A stretch of DNA of 64,000 nucleotides from Butyrivibrio sp. FCS014 (GTDB lineage: Bacteria > Bacillota > Clostridia > Lachnospirales > Lachnospiraceae), in contig NZ_JAHA01000007.1 of NCBI RefSeq assembly GCF_000526935.1, forward strand, positions 433,904 to 497,903, read 5' to 3'. The position numbers and the translations under genes were made by a program. Numbering within the stretch: position 1 is the stretch's first letter; every line of letters starts with the position of its first letter. Below the pieces are notes generated by a model. The model was given only the letters and a program-made list of their open reading frames with translations. It searched no databases and was not told the DNA's origin. Shown piece by piece: positions 34,405 through 43,774 of the stretch.

Positions 34405-35592
34405 ATGCAATACAGAGACGACCGAAAGGGAGAGAAGATTTCGATTCTGGGATATGGCTGCATGCGCTTTACATCCTCTGTCCGCGGGATAGATATCGAT
34501 AAGGCGGAAAAAGAGATCATGGAAGCCTATAATGCCGGAGTGAATTACTTTGATACGGCTTATGTGTACAGCGGAAGCGAAGCGGCGCTGGGAGAGATCC
34601 TTGAGCGCAACAAGATCCGTGACAAGGTCAATATCGCAACAAAGCTTCCCCAGTATCTGATCAGTAACAGGGCTGCCCTGGACAGATACTTTGACGAGGA
34701 GCTTCGCCGTCTTCGTACGGACCATGTGGACTATTATCTCATGCATCACATGACTGCCATGAACCAGTGGGACAAACTTCTGGCTGTTGGCATCGAGGAA
34801 TGGATCAAGGAAAAGAAGGAATCCGGTCAGATCCGGAACATCGGTTTTTCCTACCATGGCAACACCGATGATTTCATTGGTATTCTGAACGCTTATGATT
34901 GGGATTTCTGCCAGATCCAGTACAATTACATGGATGAGACAACTCAGGCCGGAGTAGAAGGACTTAAGGCCGCTGCCGAAAAGGGAGTTCCCGTTGTTAT
35001 CATGGAACCGCTTCGTGGTGGAAAGCTGGTAGGTCTTTTGCCCGATAAGGCCAAGAAGCTCATTGCAGAGCATCCTGCCGGATATACACCTGCAGAGCTT
35101 GGACTTAAGTGGCTCTGGAATCAGCCTGAGGTAACCTGCGTATTGTCCGGAATGAATTCCCTGGAGATGGTAAGAGAGAATTGCCGCATTGCATCAGAGT
35201 CAGAGGCTGGATGTCTTACCGACGAGGATATGAAGGTAATTGAGCAGGTAAAGGGTATCATCAAGGAGACAGAGCTTGTGGGCTGTACCGGCTGCAGATA
35301 CTGTATGCCTTGCCCTAAGGGCGTTGATATCCCTGCGCTTTTCAGAAGCTATAACATGACTGCCATTGATGGCAAGAGAAATGCACGCTTTGAGTACGCC
35401 CAGTCAGTAGGTATAAGAAAAGAGCCTGCATTTGCCACCCAGTGTATCGGCTGCGGCAAGTGTGAGCAGCACTGTCCTCAGAGCATTCCCATCCGTGAGA
35501 AGATCAAGGAGGCAGACAGGGTTATCCGTCCTCTTCCTTACAGGGTTGGAATCAACGTGGTAAGAAAGTTTATGTTAAGAGAAAAGAAATAA
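34405..35592 (+). CDS. Aldo/keto reductase with C-terminal 4Fe-4S ferredoxin domain
   Basis: A 395-residue fusion. Residues 1 to about 285 are an aldo-keto reductase barrel with the Asp/Tyr pair in NYFDTAYVYSGSE, the Lys in NIATKLP and the His in YYLMHHM. The C-terminal part carries two clusters: CTGCRYCMPCPKGV and CIGCGKCEQHCP, enough for two 4Fe-4S centres. This layout is common in anaerobic Firmicutes; the substrate is unknown. An AAAGGAGAG ribosome binding site precedes the ATG. Monocistronic. Confidence 0.93.
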   Translation: MQYRDDRKGEKISILGYGCMRFTSSVRGIDIDKAEKEIMEAYNAGVNYFDTAYVYSGSEAALGEILERNKIRDKVNIATKLPQYLISNRAALDRYFDEELRRLRTDHVDYYLMHHMTAMNQWDKLLAVGIEEWIKEKKESGQIRNIGFSYHGNTDDFIGILNAYDWDFCQIQYNYMDETTQAGVEGLKAAAEKGVPVVIMEPLRGGKLVGLLPDKAKKLIAEHPAGYTPAELGLKWLWNQPEVTCVLSGMNSLEMVRENCRIASESEAGCLTDEDMKVIEQVKGIIKETELVGCTGCRYCMPCPKGVDIPALFRSYNMTAIDGKRNARFEYAQSVGIRKEPAFATQCIGCGKCEQHCPQSIPIREKIKEADRVIRPLPYRVGINVVRKFMLREKK

Positions 35593-35608
35593 TAAAAACT
35601 TTATGGCT

Positions 35609-35643
35609 AAATCCCGTCGCAGAGCATTGCGGCGGGATTTTTT
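35609..35643 (+). terminator. Terminator after the aldo/keto reductase
   Basis: AAATCCCG-T-CGCA (from 35609) pairs with TGCG-G-CGGGATTT, followed by TTT. Confidence 0.9.
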
Positions 35644-35688
35644 GTAGTATAATACATCCATTGTTTATTATTTGGAGGAATGTGGAAA

Positions 35689-36669
35689 ATGAAAAAATCT
35701 ATTATTGCAGTGCTGGTGGCGGGGATGACCCTTTCACTTATGGGCTGCGGCTCAGAGAGCGAAAACGCAGGTTTTGAAAAGGAGCCCATCAGTGCTGTTA
35801 CAGAAAGTGCTGATCCTTACGCAGAGTTTATCGCAGGAAATAACGGACTCTATTTAGATTATTATGATGCCAACGTTCTTAGCAAGGATGGATATGGCCC
35901 CTATATTGACGATGTCATGAAACTGATCCCCGGGGATAAGGCATATACATTGTCTGAACTTAAGGATGAGCTCAACGGTATCTTTGCCAATGAAGATAAC
36001 TTTTTTGCTCCGGGAGAGGTTACATCCATGAGCTATTCCTTCCTCGATTGCGGTAATGACGGGGAAAAAGAGATGGCTCTTAAGATTCAGGGACCTTTTG
36101 TTGAACCTGAGAGCGAGGCTACCTTCGTCATCAAGAATATAGGCGGCAAGCTTGAAGTTGTATATGCGTTTACATCCTGGTCAAGAAGCTTTACGGAGAT
36201 TACCGAGTACGGACTGGTTTCCGGCGGCGGAAGCAACGGAGCTACCAACCACGGAACAGAAGAAGGCTTTGTTAATGCAGACGGAGTGTTCAAATACGGC
36301 TACTACGAAGAGGAAGAGTCAGATGTTGACAGCTTCGGATATATCAAGGAGCATGATGAGTTTGATGCTTCAACGCTTCCCGGAATTCTCTGTGTTTATA
36401 CCCTTAGGGTAGGGGAATACAATGTGGACGGAAATGAGATGTACTATTCCTACAAAGTGTATGATCCCGAGAGCTACTTAGATCTGGATGTTCCCGATCT
36501 CTACACTGACAGCGAATACAAGGCAGTTATGGACTGCTTCCATGATGTAACTTTCATGACCTATGAGGAGATGCTGCAAAAAGAGAACGCCATAATGGAA
36601 TCAATAGGTGTAAATGATACCATAAGAGCGGGAAGAAGCCTGGATTACAAGGAAATAACACAGATGTAA
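35689..36669 (+). CDS. Putative lipoprotein, unknown function
   Basis: A 326-residue exported protein with a lipoprotein signal ending at Cys20 (LSLMGC). The mature part is acidic, Tyr-rich, with no motif I recognise; a stretch near 105-140 (MSYSFLDCGNDGEKEMALKI) resembles proteins that report measured quantities, as seen in many Lachnospiraceae lipoproteins. The ATG at 35689 lies 10 bases after GGAGG; the ATG at 35680 is only one base from it. TATAAT at 35648-35653 may be its -10 box. An IS element sits 31 bases after the stop, in what was probably its terminator. Confidence 0.8.
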   Translation: MKKSIIAVLVAGMTLSLMGCGSESENAGFEKEPISAVTESADPYAEFIAGNNGLYLDYYDANVLSKDGYGPYIDDVMKLIPGDKAYTLSELKDELNGIFANEDNFFAPGEVTSMSYSFLDCGNDGEKEMALKIQGPFVEPESEATFVIKNIGGKLEVVYAFTSWSRSFTEITEYGLVSGGGSNGATNHGTEEGFVNADGVFKYGYYEEEESDVDSFGYIKEHDEFDASTLPGILCVYTLRVGEYNVDGNEMYYSYKVYDPESYLDLDVPDLYTDSEYKAVMDCFHDVTFMTYEEMLQKENAIMESIGVNDTIRAGRSLDYKEITQM

Positions 36670-36762
36670 TATAACAGCTGCGCTTTTTGAGCAATATAAA
36701 AGGTGGTCACAAAACTGATATGTACCCTCTTTACTGGACAAAACAGTAAGGAGGGTATTTTT

Positions 36763-37332
36763 ATGCGCTATAGTTACGAATTCAAAAGAAAATGTGTGGA
36801 AATGTATTATCGTGGTGAATATCCTGACACCCCAGATGGAATAGGGACTGCAAGATTTCATGATAAGATACGAGAATGGGTTAGAATTGAAGAAGCGTGT
36901 GGTTCAGATGCTTTAAGACATAAAAATCATAATAAGGAATGGACTCCAGAGGAACGTTATGCCTTAGTTGCACGTGTTTTGGCTGGTGAGTCTAACAAAA
37001 GTGTTGCTTTTTCAGCTGGTATTTCTGATGGACAGCTTTATCAATGGGTCCGCAAGTATAAGATATATGGTTATAATGGTCTTATACCAAAACAGAAAGG
37101 TCGTAAATCAAAGAACCCATATATGAAAAAAGTAGGAACGCGAAAACCTCCAAAACCCAATGAATCTGAGTACGAAGAGCTAATTCGGTTAAGAGCTGAA
37201 AACGAATACATGAAAGCTGAAATCGAAGTAATAAAAAAAGAGATCGCCTTGAGAGAAGAAAAGGAAGCTGCGCGACTCAAGGCGAAAAAGCAGCAATCAT
37301 CAAAGAGCTCAGGGAAAACGGATACAAACTAA
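36763..37332 (+). CDS. IS3-family transposase OrfA
   Basis: A 189-residue protein with an N-terminal helix-turn-helix (YEFKRKCVEMYYRGEYP), a second one (SNKSVAFSAGISDGQLYQWVRKYKIYGYNGL) and a C-terminal leucine-zipper-like coiled coil (EELIRLRAENEYMKAEIEVIKKEIA). The ATG at 36763 follows AAGGAGGG. The end overlaps, in the -1 frame, an open stretch leading into orfB; the GCGAAAAAG run near 37281-37289 is a likely programmed -1 frameshift site making the OrfAB transposase. Confidence 0.92.
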   Translation: MRYSYEFKRKCVEMYYRGEYPDTPDGIGTARFHDKIREWVRIEEACGSDALRHKNHNKEWTPEERYALVARVLAGESNKSVAFSAGISDGQLYQWVRKYKIYGYNGLIPKQKGRKSKNPYMKKVGTRKPPKPNESEYEELIRLRAENEYMKAEIEVIKKEIALREEKEAARLKAKKQQSSKSSGKTDTN

Positions 37333-37349
37333 AGCATCTACTTAAAGCT

Positions 37350-38150
37350 ATGCATATAGCTAGATCGACTTACTATTTTGAGATTGGTAAGGAAGACCTT
37401 GTGGCTGAACGCAATCAAGATATACTGAAAGAAATAAAAAGTATTTTTGAATCGAATAAACGCAGATATGGTGTCAGGCGAATCCATCAGGAATTGATAA
37501 ATCGTGGATACCAAGTAAATCATAAACGTGTTCAGCGTCTCATGCATGAATCTGGATTGGCTGGTAAGCGACCGAAAGAGAAATATCACTCTTATAAGGG
37601 TGAGGTGGGTAAGATTGCTGATAACATAATAAATAGAGATTTTAGTACAACTGCGCCTTTACAAAAATGGACGACAGATGTATCCCAATTTAACTTTTCA
37701 TGGGGAAAGTGTTATATATCGCCAGTTCTAGATATGAATACAAATGAAATCATTTCATATGATTTATCTATGAGTCCTAATCTTGAGCAGATAGAGAGAA
37801 TGTTAAATAAAGCTTTTGGTAAATTTCCTTCAATTGAAGGCCTTATATTACATTCTGATCAAGGCTGGCAGTATCAACATGCTTATTATAGAAATGCTTT
37901 ACAAGAACATGGCATTATCCAATCTATGTCACGAAAAGGTAACTGCTATGATAATTGTATTATGGAAACATTCTTTGGAAGATTAAAAAATGAGATGTAT
38001 TATGGCTATGAGAAAGAGTATGCTTCTTTCGAAGAATTCTCAAACGCTGTTGAAGAATATATAGATTACTACAATAACAAAAGAATTCAGGCAAAAACAA
38101 AATGGATGCCACCTGTACAATACAGGATAGCATCCATGTGTTCAGCCTAG
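37350..38150 (+). CDS. IS3-family transposase OrfB (DDE integrase domain)
   Basis: A 266-residue ORF with an HTH_21-like segment (FESNKRRYGVRRIHQELINRG) and a complete rve catalytic core: D110 (WTTDVSQF), D170 (LHSDQGWQY) and E206 (METFFGRLKNEMYYG), with the D-35-E spacing of the family. The open frame continues upstream past the ATG (GEKAAIIKELRENGYKLKH), supporting expression by frameshift from orfA and not from its own start. Confidence 0.93.
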   Translation: MHIARSTYYFEIGKEDLVAERNQDILKEIKSIFESNKRRYGVRRIHQELINRGYQVNHKRVQRLMHESGLAGKRPKEKYHSYKGEVGKIADNIINRDFSTTAPLQKWTTDVSQFNFSWGKCYISPVLDMNTNEIISYDLSMSPNLEQIERMLNKAFGKFPSIEGLILHSDQGWQYQHAYYRNALQEHGIIQSMSRKGNCYDNCIMETFFGRLKNEMYYGYEKEYASFEEFSNAVEEYIDYYNNKRIQAKTKWMPPVQYRIASMCSA

Positions 38151-38273
38151 TTCATAAATATGTGTCCAGGATTCTGGGTACATATCAAACGATGTGACCA
38201 CCTTGTTTTATTGCTTTTTTAATCTCACCTCTGGGGAAAGATTGTGCTTTCACCCTTTAACAAAACACATACC

Positions 38274-40742
38274 TTAGCCGAGCTCAACCTCAACTTTGTA
38301 TTCCTTAACGCCCTCCTCGATGGGGATAAGTACTCCGCCGTTTACGGGATCTGCCTTAACGGAAACATCGATATCTTTTCCGTTTACAGTCATCTTCCTG
38401 ATGCCCTTCTGAGCACCGTTCTGCTTAACGCTGATCTCATAGGTTGCACCGCGGTACTTTCTTGTAAGTTCGAAATCACCGAAGCCCTCAGGTACGCAAG
38501 GATTGATGGAAAGACCCTTATGTGTAGGATATACACCCAGGATGTACTGGGAGATATTAACGAAGGTCCATGCAGCTGTTCCTGTAAGCCAGCTGTTCTT
38601 GCCCTGGCCGTGGAACTTGGCATCGCGTCCTGCAACCATCTGTGAGTATACGTAAGGCTCTGTGCAGTGGATATCACTGATCTCCTCAACGTATGCAGGG
38701 CAGGTCTTCTTATAGATCTCAAAGGCTCTGTTGCCATGTCCGAGAACTGTCTCGGCGATGGAAACCCAAGGATTGTTGTGGCAGAAGATTCCTGCGTTCT
38801 CCTTGTATCCCGGAGGATAGGAGCTTACTTCACCAAGTTCAAGGTGATACCTGGTATATGCGGGCTGAAGGATCATTACACCGTACTTGGTATCAAGTCT
38901 CTCTTCAACGCTCTTAAGTGCCTTAGCGGCAAGGCCTTCCTCAACACCGATTCCTGCCAGTACGCAGAAGCCCTGAGGCTCGATGTAGATCTGACCTTCC
39001 TCACACTCTTTTGAACCAACTTTATTTGAATTGGCATCGTATGCACGAACAAACCATTCTCCATCCCAGCCTGCTGTGGTGGCTGCGTCGTAGACTTTTT
39101 TGACCTCTGCTCTTGCACGATCGGCTTCAGCCTTGTCTCCGGTAAGTTCACAGAGCTGAGCGTATTCCTCACCGTACTTAACAAACATTCCTGCGATGAA
39201 TACTGACTCAGCAACAGGTCCCTCAGAAGGTCCGAAGGTCTGGAAGGACTCGCCGGGATGCTCTGAAAAGCAGTTGAGGTTCAGACAGTCGTTCCAGTCT
39301 GCACGTCCGATAAGAGGAAGTCCGTGAGGTCCCTTGTGAGTAGCGGTGAAGTCGAATGAGCACTTAAGGTGGCCCATAAGAGTCTTGGCTACGCTCATGT
39401 CGTTATCGAAAGGAACCATCTCCTCTAATATGGAAAGGTCGCCTGTCTCTCTGATGTATGCGCTGGTTCCTGCAATGAGCCACAGAGGATCATCGTTGAA
39501 ACCTGAACCGATATCGGAATTGCCCTTCTTGGTAAGGGGCTGATACTGGTGATAAGCACTGCCGTCCTGGAACTGAGTGGAAGCGATATCGATGATACGC
39601 TGTCTTGCTCTGTCGGGGATCAGGTGTACGAAACCGAGAAGATCCTGACAGGAATCTCTGAATCCCATTCCACGGCCGATTCCTGACTCATAGTAGGAAG
39701 CGGATCTGGACATGTTGAAGGTTACCATACACTGATACTGGTTCCAGATATTAACCATGCGGTCAACCTTATCATTGGAAGACTTAACATGATAGATGGA
39801 AAGAAGCTCGTTCCAGTAAGCCTTAAGCTCTTCGAGAGCCTTGTCTACAGATGCTTCATCATTATACTTGGCAAGCATTGCCTCAGCGGGCTTCTTGTTT
39901 ACAACTGAAGGAGCCTCCCACTTCTGATCCTCGGGATTCTCAATGTAACCAAGAACGAATACGAAGGTCTTGGACTCGCCGGGCTTAAGTGAAACATTGA
40001 TCTGATGAGCTGCGATGGGTGACCATCCGCTGGCCATGGAGTTTGTGCACTTGCCGGCTGCAACAGCATCGGGGCTGTCGGGACCGTTATAAGCTCCAAG
40101 GAAATCATCACGGCTTGTGTCAAAACCGTCAACAGCAGAGTTAACACCGTAGATAGCATAGTGATTGCGGCGCTCTCTGTACTCTGTCTTATGGTAGATA
40201 ACAGAACCGTTTCCTGTAACCTCAACTTCACCTGTTGAAAGGTTTCTCTGGAAGTTCTTCATATCATCGTCGGCATTCCACAGACACCACTCTACATATG
40301 AGAAAAGAGTGATCTGTGCATCGCTGCTCTTCTTATTAGTAAGAGTAACCTTTGATACCTCGCAGTTGTCATCCATGGGAACGAAGGTAAGAACCTTGGC
40401 CTCAACGTCGTTCTTGGATCCTGTGAAGGTGCTGTATCCTAGGCCGTGACGGCACTCATAGGTATCAAGAGCGGTCTTTACAGGCTGCCAGCCGGGATTC
40501 CAGATTGTGTCGCCGTCTTTAATATAGAAGTATTTGCCGTTGTTGTCGTAGGGGACGTTGTTGTAACGATATCTCGTGAGCCTGAGGAGCTTTGCATCTT
40601 TATAGAAGGTATAGCCACCGCAGGTGTTGGAGATCAGGGAAAAGAACTCCTTATTTCCAAGATAATTTATCCAGGGAAGAGGAGTCTTTGGTGTGGTGAT
40701 AACGTATTCCAGTGCGTTGTCGTCAAAATAACCGTACTTCAT
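38274..40742 (-). CDS. Cellobiose phosphorylase (GH94)
   Basis: An 822-residue intracellular enzyme that splits cellobiose with phosphate into glucose 1-phosphate and glucose. Beta-sandwich start ([15 protein letters not shown]), helical linker, then the (alpha/alpha)6 barrel with the catalytic acid Asp485 in [12 protein letters not shown] and the nearby [14 protein letters not shown] motif, typical of cellobiose rather than cellodextrin phosphorylases. GGAGG lies 6 bases before the ATG. It is divergent from a LacI regulator and a sugar ABC transporter, with a palindromic operator (40761-40772) right upstream. This fits with the GH9 cellulase to form a cellulose-use route. Confidence 0.95.
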   Translation of the reverse strand: MKYGYFDDNALEYVITTPKTPLPWINYLGNKEFFSLISNTCGGYTFYKDAKLLRLTRYRYNNVPYDNNGKYFYIKDGDTIWNPGWQPVKTALDTYECRHGLGYSTFTGSKNDVEAKVLTFVPMDDNCEVSKVTLTNKKSSDAQITLFSYVEWCLWNADDDMKNFQRNLSTGEVEVTGNGSVIYHKTEYRERRNHYAIYGVNSAVDGFDTSRDDFLGAYNGPDSPDAVAAGKCTNSMASGWSPIAAHQINVSLKPGESKTFVFVLGYIENPEDQKWEAPSVVNKKPAEAMLAKYNDEASVDKALEELKAYWNELLSIYHVKSSNDKVDRMVNIWNQYQCMVTFNMSRSASYYESGIGRGMGFRDSCQDLLGFVHLIPDRARQRIIDIASTQFQDGSAYHQYQPLTKKGNSDIGSGFNDDPLWLIAGTSAYIRETGDLSILEEMVPFDNDMSVAKTLMGHLKCSFDFTATHKGPHGLPLIGRADWNDCLNLNCFSEHPGESFQTFGPSEGPVAESVFIAGMFVKYGEEYAQLCELTGDKAEADRARAEVKKVYDAATTAGWDGEWFVRAYDANSNKVGSKECEEGQIYIEPQGFCVLAGIGVEEGLAAKALKSVEERLDTKYGVMILQPAYTRYHLELGEVSSYPPGYKENAGIFCHNNPWVSIAETVLGHGNRAFEIYKKTCPAYVEEISDIHCTEPYVYSQMVAGRDAKFHGQGKNSWLTGTAAWTFVNISQYILGVYPTHKGLSINPCVPEGFGDFELTRKYRGATYEISVKQNGAQKGIRKMTVNGKDIDVSVKADPVNGGVLIPIEEGVKEYKVEVELG

Positions 40743-40760
40743 TAGTAACCTCCCGTGTAC

Positions 40761-40772
40761 TTAAACGTTTAA
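40761..40772. promoter_or_regulatory. LacI-type operator O1 (TTAAACGTTTAA)
   Basis: Perfect 12-base palindrome with the CG centre typical of LacI/CcpA sites, 18 bases upstream of the cellobiose phosphorylase start, where bound repressor would block transcription. Confidence 0.65.
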
Positions 40773-40868
40773 GAAAATTTCTACGCATATTATATATGGG
40801 AACAGTTAATATTTCAACCATAATTTTAACTTTTTATAACCTTCCAAAAGCCGCTTAAATACTGGGGT

Positions 40869-40908
40869 TAATAAACCATGCCCTATTTATGGGGCTTATG
40901 CGCATAAG
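40869..40908. repeat. Solo end of the hairpin element plus a 14-base palindrome
   Basis: TAATAAACCATGCCCT (40869-40884) matches both ends of the 26945-27122 hairpin at 15 of 16 bases. CTTATGCGCATAAG (40895-40908) next to it is a perfect palindrome. The remainder of the 386-base divergent region (40743-41128) holds the three operators and no gene. Confidence 0.55.
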
Positions 40909-40924
40909 GAACTCAATGCTCTAC

Positions 40925-40936
40925 GAAAACGTTTAA
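40925..40936. promoter_or_regulatory. LacI-type operator O2 (GAAAACGTTTAA)
   Basis: Near-palindromic site with the same AACG(T/A)TTAA core as O1 and O3, midway in the divergent region; suited to DNA looping between O1 and O3 (inference). Confidence 0.55.
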
Positions 40937-41086
40937 TGGAAATATGAACAAACTGTTACTATAATTGGAATAATATATGAAAACCGGAGCGAAAAATTGG
41001 TGAACTGTACTAAAAATATCAAATTTGCACAAATTTCGAAAAAGTGATGTTGCGTTTAAAGTAAAACTGATGTATATTTGAATTAC

Positions 41087-41098
41087 GAAAACGATTAA
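41087..41098. promoter_or_regulatory. LacI-type operator O3 (GAAAACGATTAA)
   Basis: Lies 31 bases before the regulator's start codon. One base differs from O2. Suggests autorepression of the LacI gene. Confidence 0.6.
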
Positions 41099-41128
41099 GT
41101 GAGAAAATTAAGAGAAAAAGTAAGACAA

Positions 41129-42154
41129 ATGGCTAAGAGAATGGTTTCTTTAAAAGACATATCGAAGGCCTGCGGGGTATCAATCGCAACAGTTTCCAAA
41201 GCGTTGAATGATCACAGCGACATCAGCAAGGAGACCAAAGAGAGAATCAGAGCGGTTGCAGATGAACTCGGATATCATCCCAACGCAGCAGCTCAGGCAC
41301 TTAAGACAAACAGATCCAACAATATCGGAGTTTTGTTTGTGGATGAGGCCAACAGTGGATTGACCCATGATTACTTCTCACACGTTCTCGATAGTTTCAA
41401 GAAGAAGGCGGAGCAGGAAGGCTTCGACATTACCTTTATAAATGCGGATAAGACCAGGACCAACAATATGTCTTACTTATCCCATGCCATATACAGAGGC
41501 TTTGACGGAGTGGTTATTGCCTGCGTTGAGTTTGCAGATTCTGAAGTTACGGAGCTCATCAACAGCAATATACCGGTGGTTACCATCGACCATTCCTTCT
41601 ATAACAGAATATCGATCGTGTCTGACAACATTAAGGGCATAAGAGATCTTGTTACCTATATATATGAACAGGGACATCGCAAGATAGCTTACATCCACGG
41701 CAGTGAGGACACGGCAGTAACACAGAGCAGACTTTCCAGTTTCTATAAGACACTTCAGGAACTGGATGTGAATATACCTGATGAATATGTGGTAAGTGCT
41801 CCCTATAGAAATATAGAAAAGTCACTTGAAGTTACCAATAAACTTCTGGATCTTCCGGATCCTCCCACATGTATTCTGTATCCTGATGATTTTGCCGCTT
41901 TTGGTGGTTACAATGCTATCAGGATGAGGGGAATGACAGTTCCCAATGATGTATCCGTAGCCGGATACGATGGAATAGAAATAGCAAGGCGCATAAGTCC
42001 TGTTATGACGACAATTGTTCAGGACACTGACAAGATCGGCAGAACGGCAGCAACCAAGCTCATAGATCTGATCAACAATCCTAAGGGAACGTTGATAGAA
42101 CAGATAGTTATTGAAGGCACACTCCAACCCGGTGAGTCTGTAGGCAAGATTTAA
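41129..42154 (+). CDS. LacI-family transcriptional regulator
   Basis: A 341-residue repressor: N-terminal helix-turn-helix and hinge (VSLKDISKACGVSIATVSKALNDHSDISKETKERI, AAQALKTNRSNNIG) and a periplasmic-binding-protein-like sugar domain. The start is uncertain: ATG 41129 and ATG 41141 lack a strong RBS, and GTG 41099 overlaps the operator; 41129 suits the family best. It is divergent from cellobiose phosphorylase and upstream of an ABC transporter, so a cello-oligosaccharide effector is likely (inference). A weak hairpin ACGGC/GCCGT (42156-42170) follows. Confidence 0.92.
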   Translation: MAKRMVSLKDISKACGVSIATVSKALNDHSDISKETKERIRAVADELGYHPNAAAQALKTNRSNNIGVLFVDEANSGLTHDYFSHVLDSFKKKAEQEGFDITFINADKTRTNNMSYLSHAIYRGFDGVVIACVEFADSEVTELINSNIPVVTIDHSFYNRISIVSDNIKGIRDLVTYIYEQGHRKIAYIHGSEDTAVTQSRLSSFYKTLQELDVNIPDEYVVSAPYRNIEKSLEVTNKLLDLPDPPTCILYPDDFAAFGGYNAIRMRGMTVPNDVSVAGYDGIEIARRISPVMTTIVQDTDKIGRTAATKLIDLINNPKGTLIEQIVIEGTLQPGESVGKI

Positions 42155-42223
42155 GACGGCGCCGAGCCGTTTTAAATATATAACTCAAAATTCTTTTAAA
42201 GAGAAAAGGGAGGTAAAGTATTT

Positions 42224-43657
42224 ATGAAAAAGAAAGTACTCGGTTTCTTACTTTCAGCAACTATGGTAGCAGGCATGCTGGCTGGTTGCGGCAGCGCAGC
42301 TGAAGCACCTGCAGCAACTGAGGCTCCTGCAGCAGAAGCACCTGCAGCAGAGGCACCTGCAGCTGAGGAAGCAGCTCCTGCAGCAGAGGAAGCAGCTCCT
42401 GCAGCAGACGAAGGAAAGGTTCTCAACATTTCTGCATGGAATGAGGAGTTCAAGTCTCGTCTTACAGATCACTATCCCGGATACGAAGTTATCGACGGAA
42501 CAACCGGTAAGATCGGTGATGTAACAGTTAACTGGCTGATCACTCCTAACGAGGAGAACGCATATCAGAACAGACTTGATGAGCTTCTTCTTGCACAGGA
42601 CAGCGCTGCAGCAGATGACAAGATTGACCTTTTCCTTGTAGAGGCTGACTACGCAGTTAAGTACACAGATACAGATTACACAATGCCTATCAAGGACCTT
42701 GGTATCACAGATGATGAGCTCAAGGATCAGTATTCTTACACACAGGCAGTTGTAACAGATTCTAACGGCGTTCTTAAAGGAACTTCATGGCAGGGCTGCC
42801 CTGGTGTTATGATCTACAACAGAGAGATCGCTAAGGAAGTATTCGGAACAGATGAGCCTGCAGAGATCCAGGCTAAGTTCTCTGATTGGGATAAGTTCTT
42901 TGAGTCAGCCGGTGAGCTCGACAAGGCTGGTTACGATGTAATTTCTTCAACAGCTGACACATTCCGTGTATATCAGAACAACGCTAAGCTTCCTTGGGTT
43001 AACGGAACACAGATCCAGGTTGATGACAACCTTAAGAAGTGGGTTGAGGATTCCAAGAAGCTCGCTGACGCTGGCTACTGCAACACATGGGGACAGTGGG
43101 GAGAAGACTGGAACAAGGGATTCTATCCTTCAGGAAAGGTATTCGCTTACTTTGGACCCGCTTGGCTGATCGACTTCTGTATGGCAGCTGATGTATCTGA
43201 GCCTGAAGCATCTGTAGCTAACCAGGGCGGTTGGGCAGCAACTGAGGGACCTCAGGGCTTCTACTGGGGCGGCACATGGATCTGCGCAGCAACTGGAACA
43301 GATAACCCTTCACTCGTTGCTGATATCATGAGAAAGATGACAATGGATCCTGAAGTTATGAAGGACATCGTTCTTAAGGACAATGACTTCGTAAACAACA
43401 GACCTGTTATGGAAGAGCTTGCAAACGATCCTTCTTACCAGAACGCAGTTCTTGGTGGACAGAACCCTCTTAAGATGTTCTGCGCAGGCGCTGACAAAAT
43501 CGATATGGCTAACCTTACAGCTTATGATCAGGGTCTTCTTGGTGACTTCCAGACAGCTATGGGCGACTACATCAACGGCAACTATGCTACATATGATGAG
43601 GCTCTTGAACAGTTCTACACACTTGCACTTCAGAGATATCCTGAGCTTACAAGATAA
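42224..43657 (+). CDS. Sugar ABC transporter substrate-binding lipoprotein
   Basis: A 477-residue extracytoplasmic binding protein of the carbohydrate type (SBP family 1). Lipoprotein signal ending at Cys22 (GMLAGC), an Ala/Pro/Glu spacer built of APAAE repeats (about 25-62), then the two-lobed domain with many aromatic residues (WGQWGEDWNKGFYPSGKVFAYFGPAW), as expected for sugar stacking. GGAGG lies 10 bases before the ATG. It is followed by a strong hairpin and two permease genes; the ATPase is not in the window, as usual where a shared MsmK-type ATPase is used. Confidence 0.94.
   Translation: MKKKVLGFLLSATMVAGMLAGCGSAAEAPAATEAPAAEAPAAEAPAAEEAAPAAEEAAPAADEGKVLNISAWNEEFKSRLTDHYPGYEVIDGTTGKIGDVTVNWLITPNEENAYQNRLDELLLAQDSAAADDKIDLFLVEADYAVKYTDTDYTMPIKDLGITDDELKDQYSYTQAVVTDSNGVLKGTSWQGCPGVMIYNREIAKEVFGTDEPAEIQAKFSDWDKFFESAGELDKAGYDVISSTADTFRVYQNNAKLPWVNGTQIQVDDNLKKWVEDSKKLADAGYCNTWGQWGEDWNKGFYPSGKVFAYFGPAWLIDFCMAADVSEPEASVANQGGWAATEGPQGFYWGGTWICAATGTDNPSLVADIMRKMTMDPEVMKDIVLKDNDFVNNRPVMEELANDPSYQNAVLGGQNPLKMFCAGADKIDMANLTAYDQGLLGDFQTAMGDYINGNYATYDEALEQFYTLALQRYPELTR
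42303..42414 (+). repeat. In-frame tandem repeat encoding the APAAE spacer
   Basis: Repeated units of the type GCACCTGCAGCAGAA, 15 to 24 bases long, inside the binding-protein gene. Such repeats may change copy number by slippage, altering only spacer length. Confidence 0.75.
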
Positions 43658-43686
43658 TCTGCAGTTCATTTGATCTAAGTCTAATC

Positions 43687-43715
43687 ATTGCCTGCCGGCT
43701 TGTCCGGCAGGCAAT
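43687..43715 (+). terminator. Intercistronic hairpin between binding protein and permease genes
   Basis: Perfect 12-base stem ATTGCCTGCCGG / CCGGCAGGCAAT with a 5-base loop, then TTCTTT. Probably a partial terminator or 3' mRNA stabiliser giving more binding protein than permease. Confidence 0.8.
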
Positions 43716-43774
43716 TCTTTAAAAAAACGCTTGAGGATTAGAGAGTAAGAGTAAGTTTTCCGGAGGTAGTGAGC

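Larger units (their letters stand above)
36701..38203 (+). mobile_element. IS3-family insertion sequence (about 1.5 kb)
   Basis: Ends are inverted repeats: AGGTGGTCACA...TGATATGTACCC from 36701 and its near-complement ending at 38203, differing by one base in length plus a few mismatches. Inside are orfA and orfB of an IS3-type transposase, both open and with the DDE triad intact, so the element may be active. It is clearly more AT-rich than its neighbours. No clean 3-base target duplication is visible. The host flanks (AGCAATA left, TATTGCTTTTTT right) are themselves complementary, as if it entered a terminator hairpin. Confidence 0.93.

Noticed and set aside
36701..38203. Larger composite transposon or island around the IS
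   Set aside because: Only one IS copy is seen; the flanking genes have ordinary composition and intact operons.
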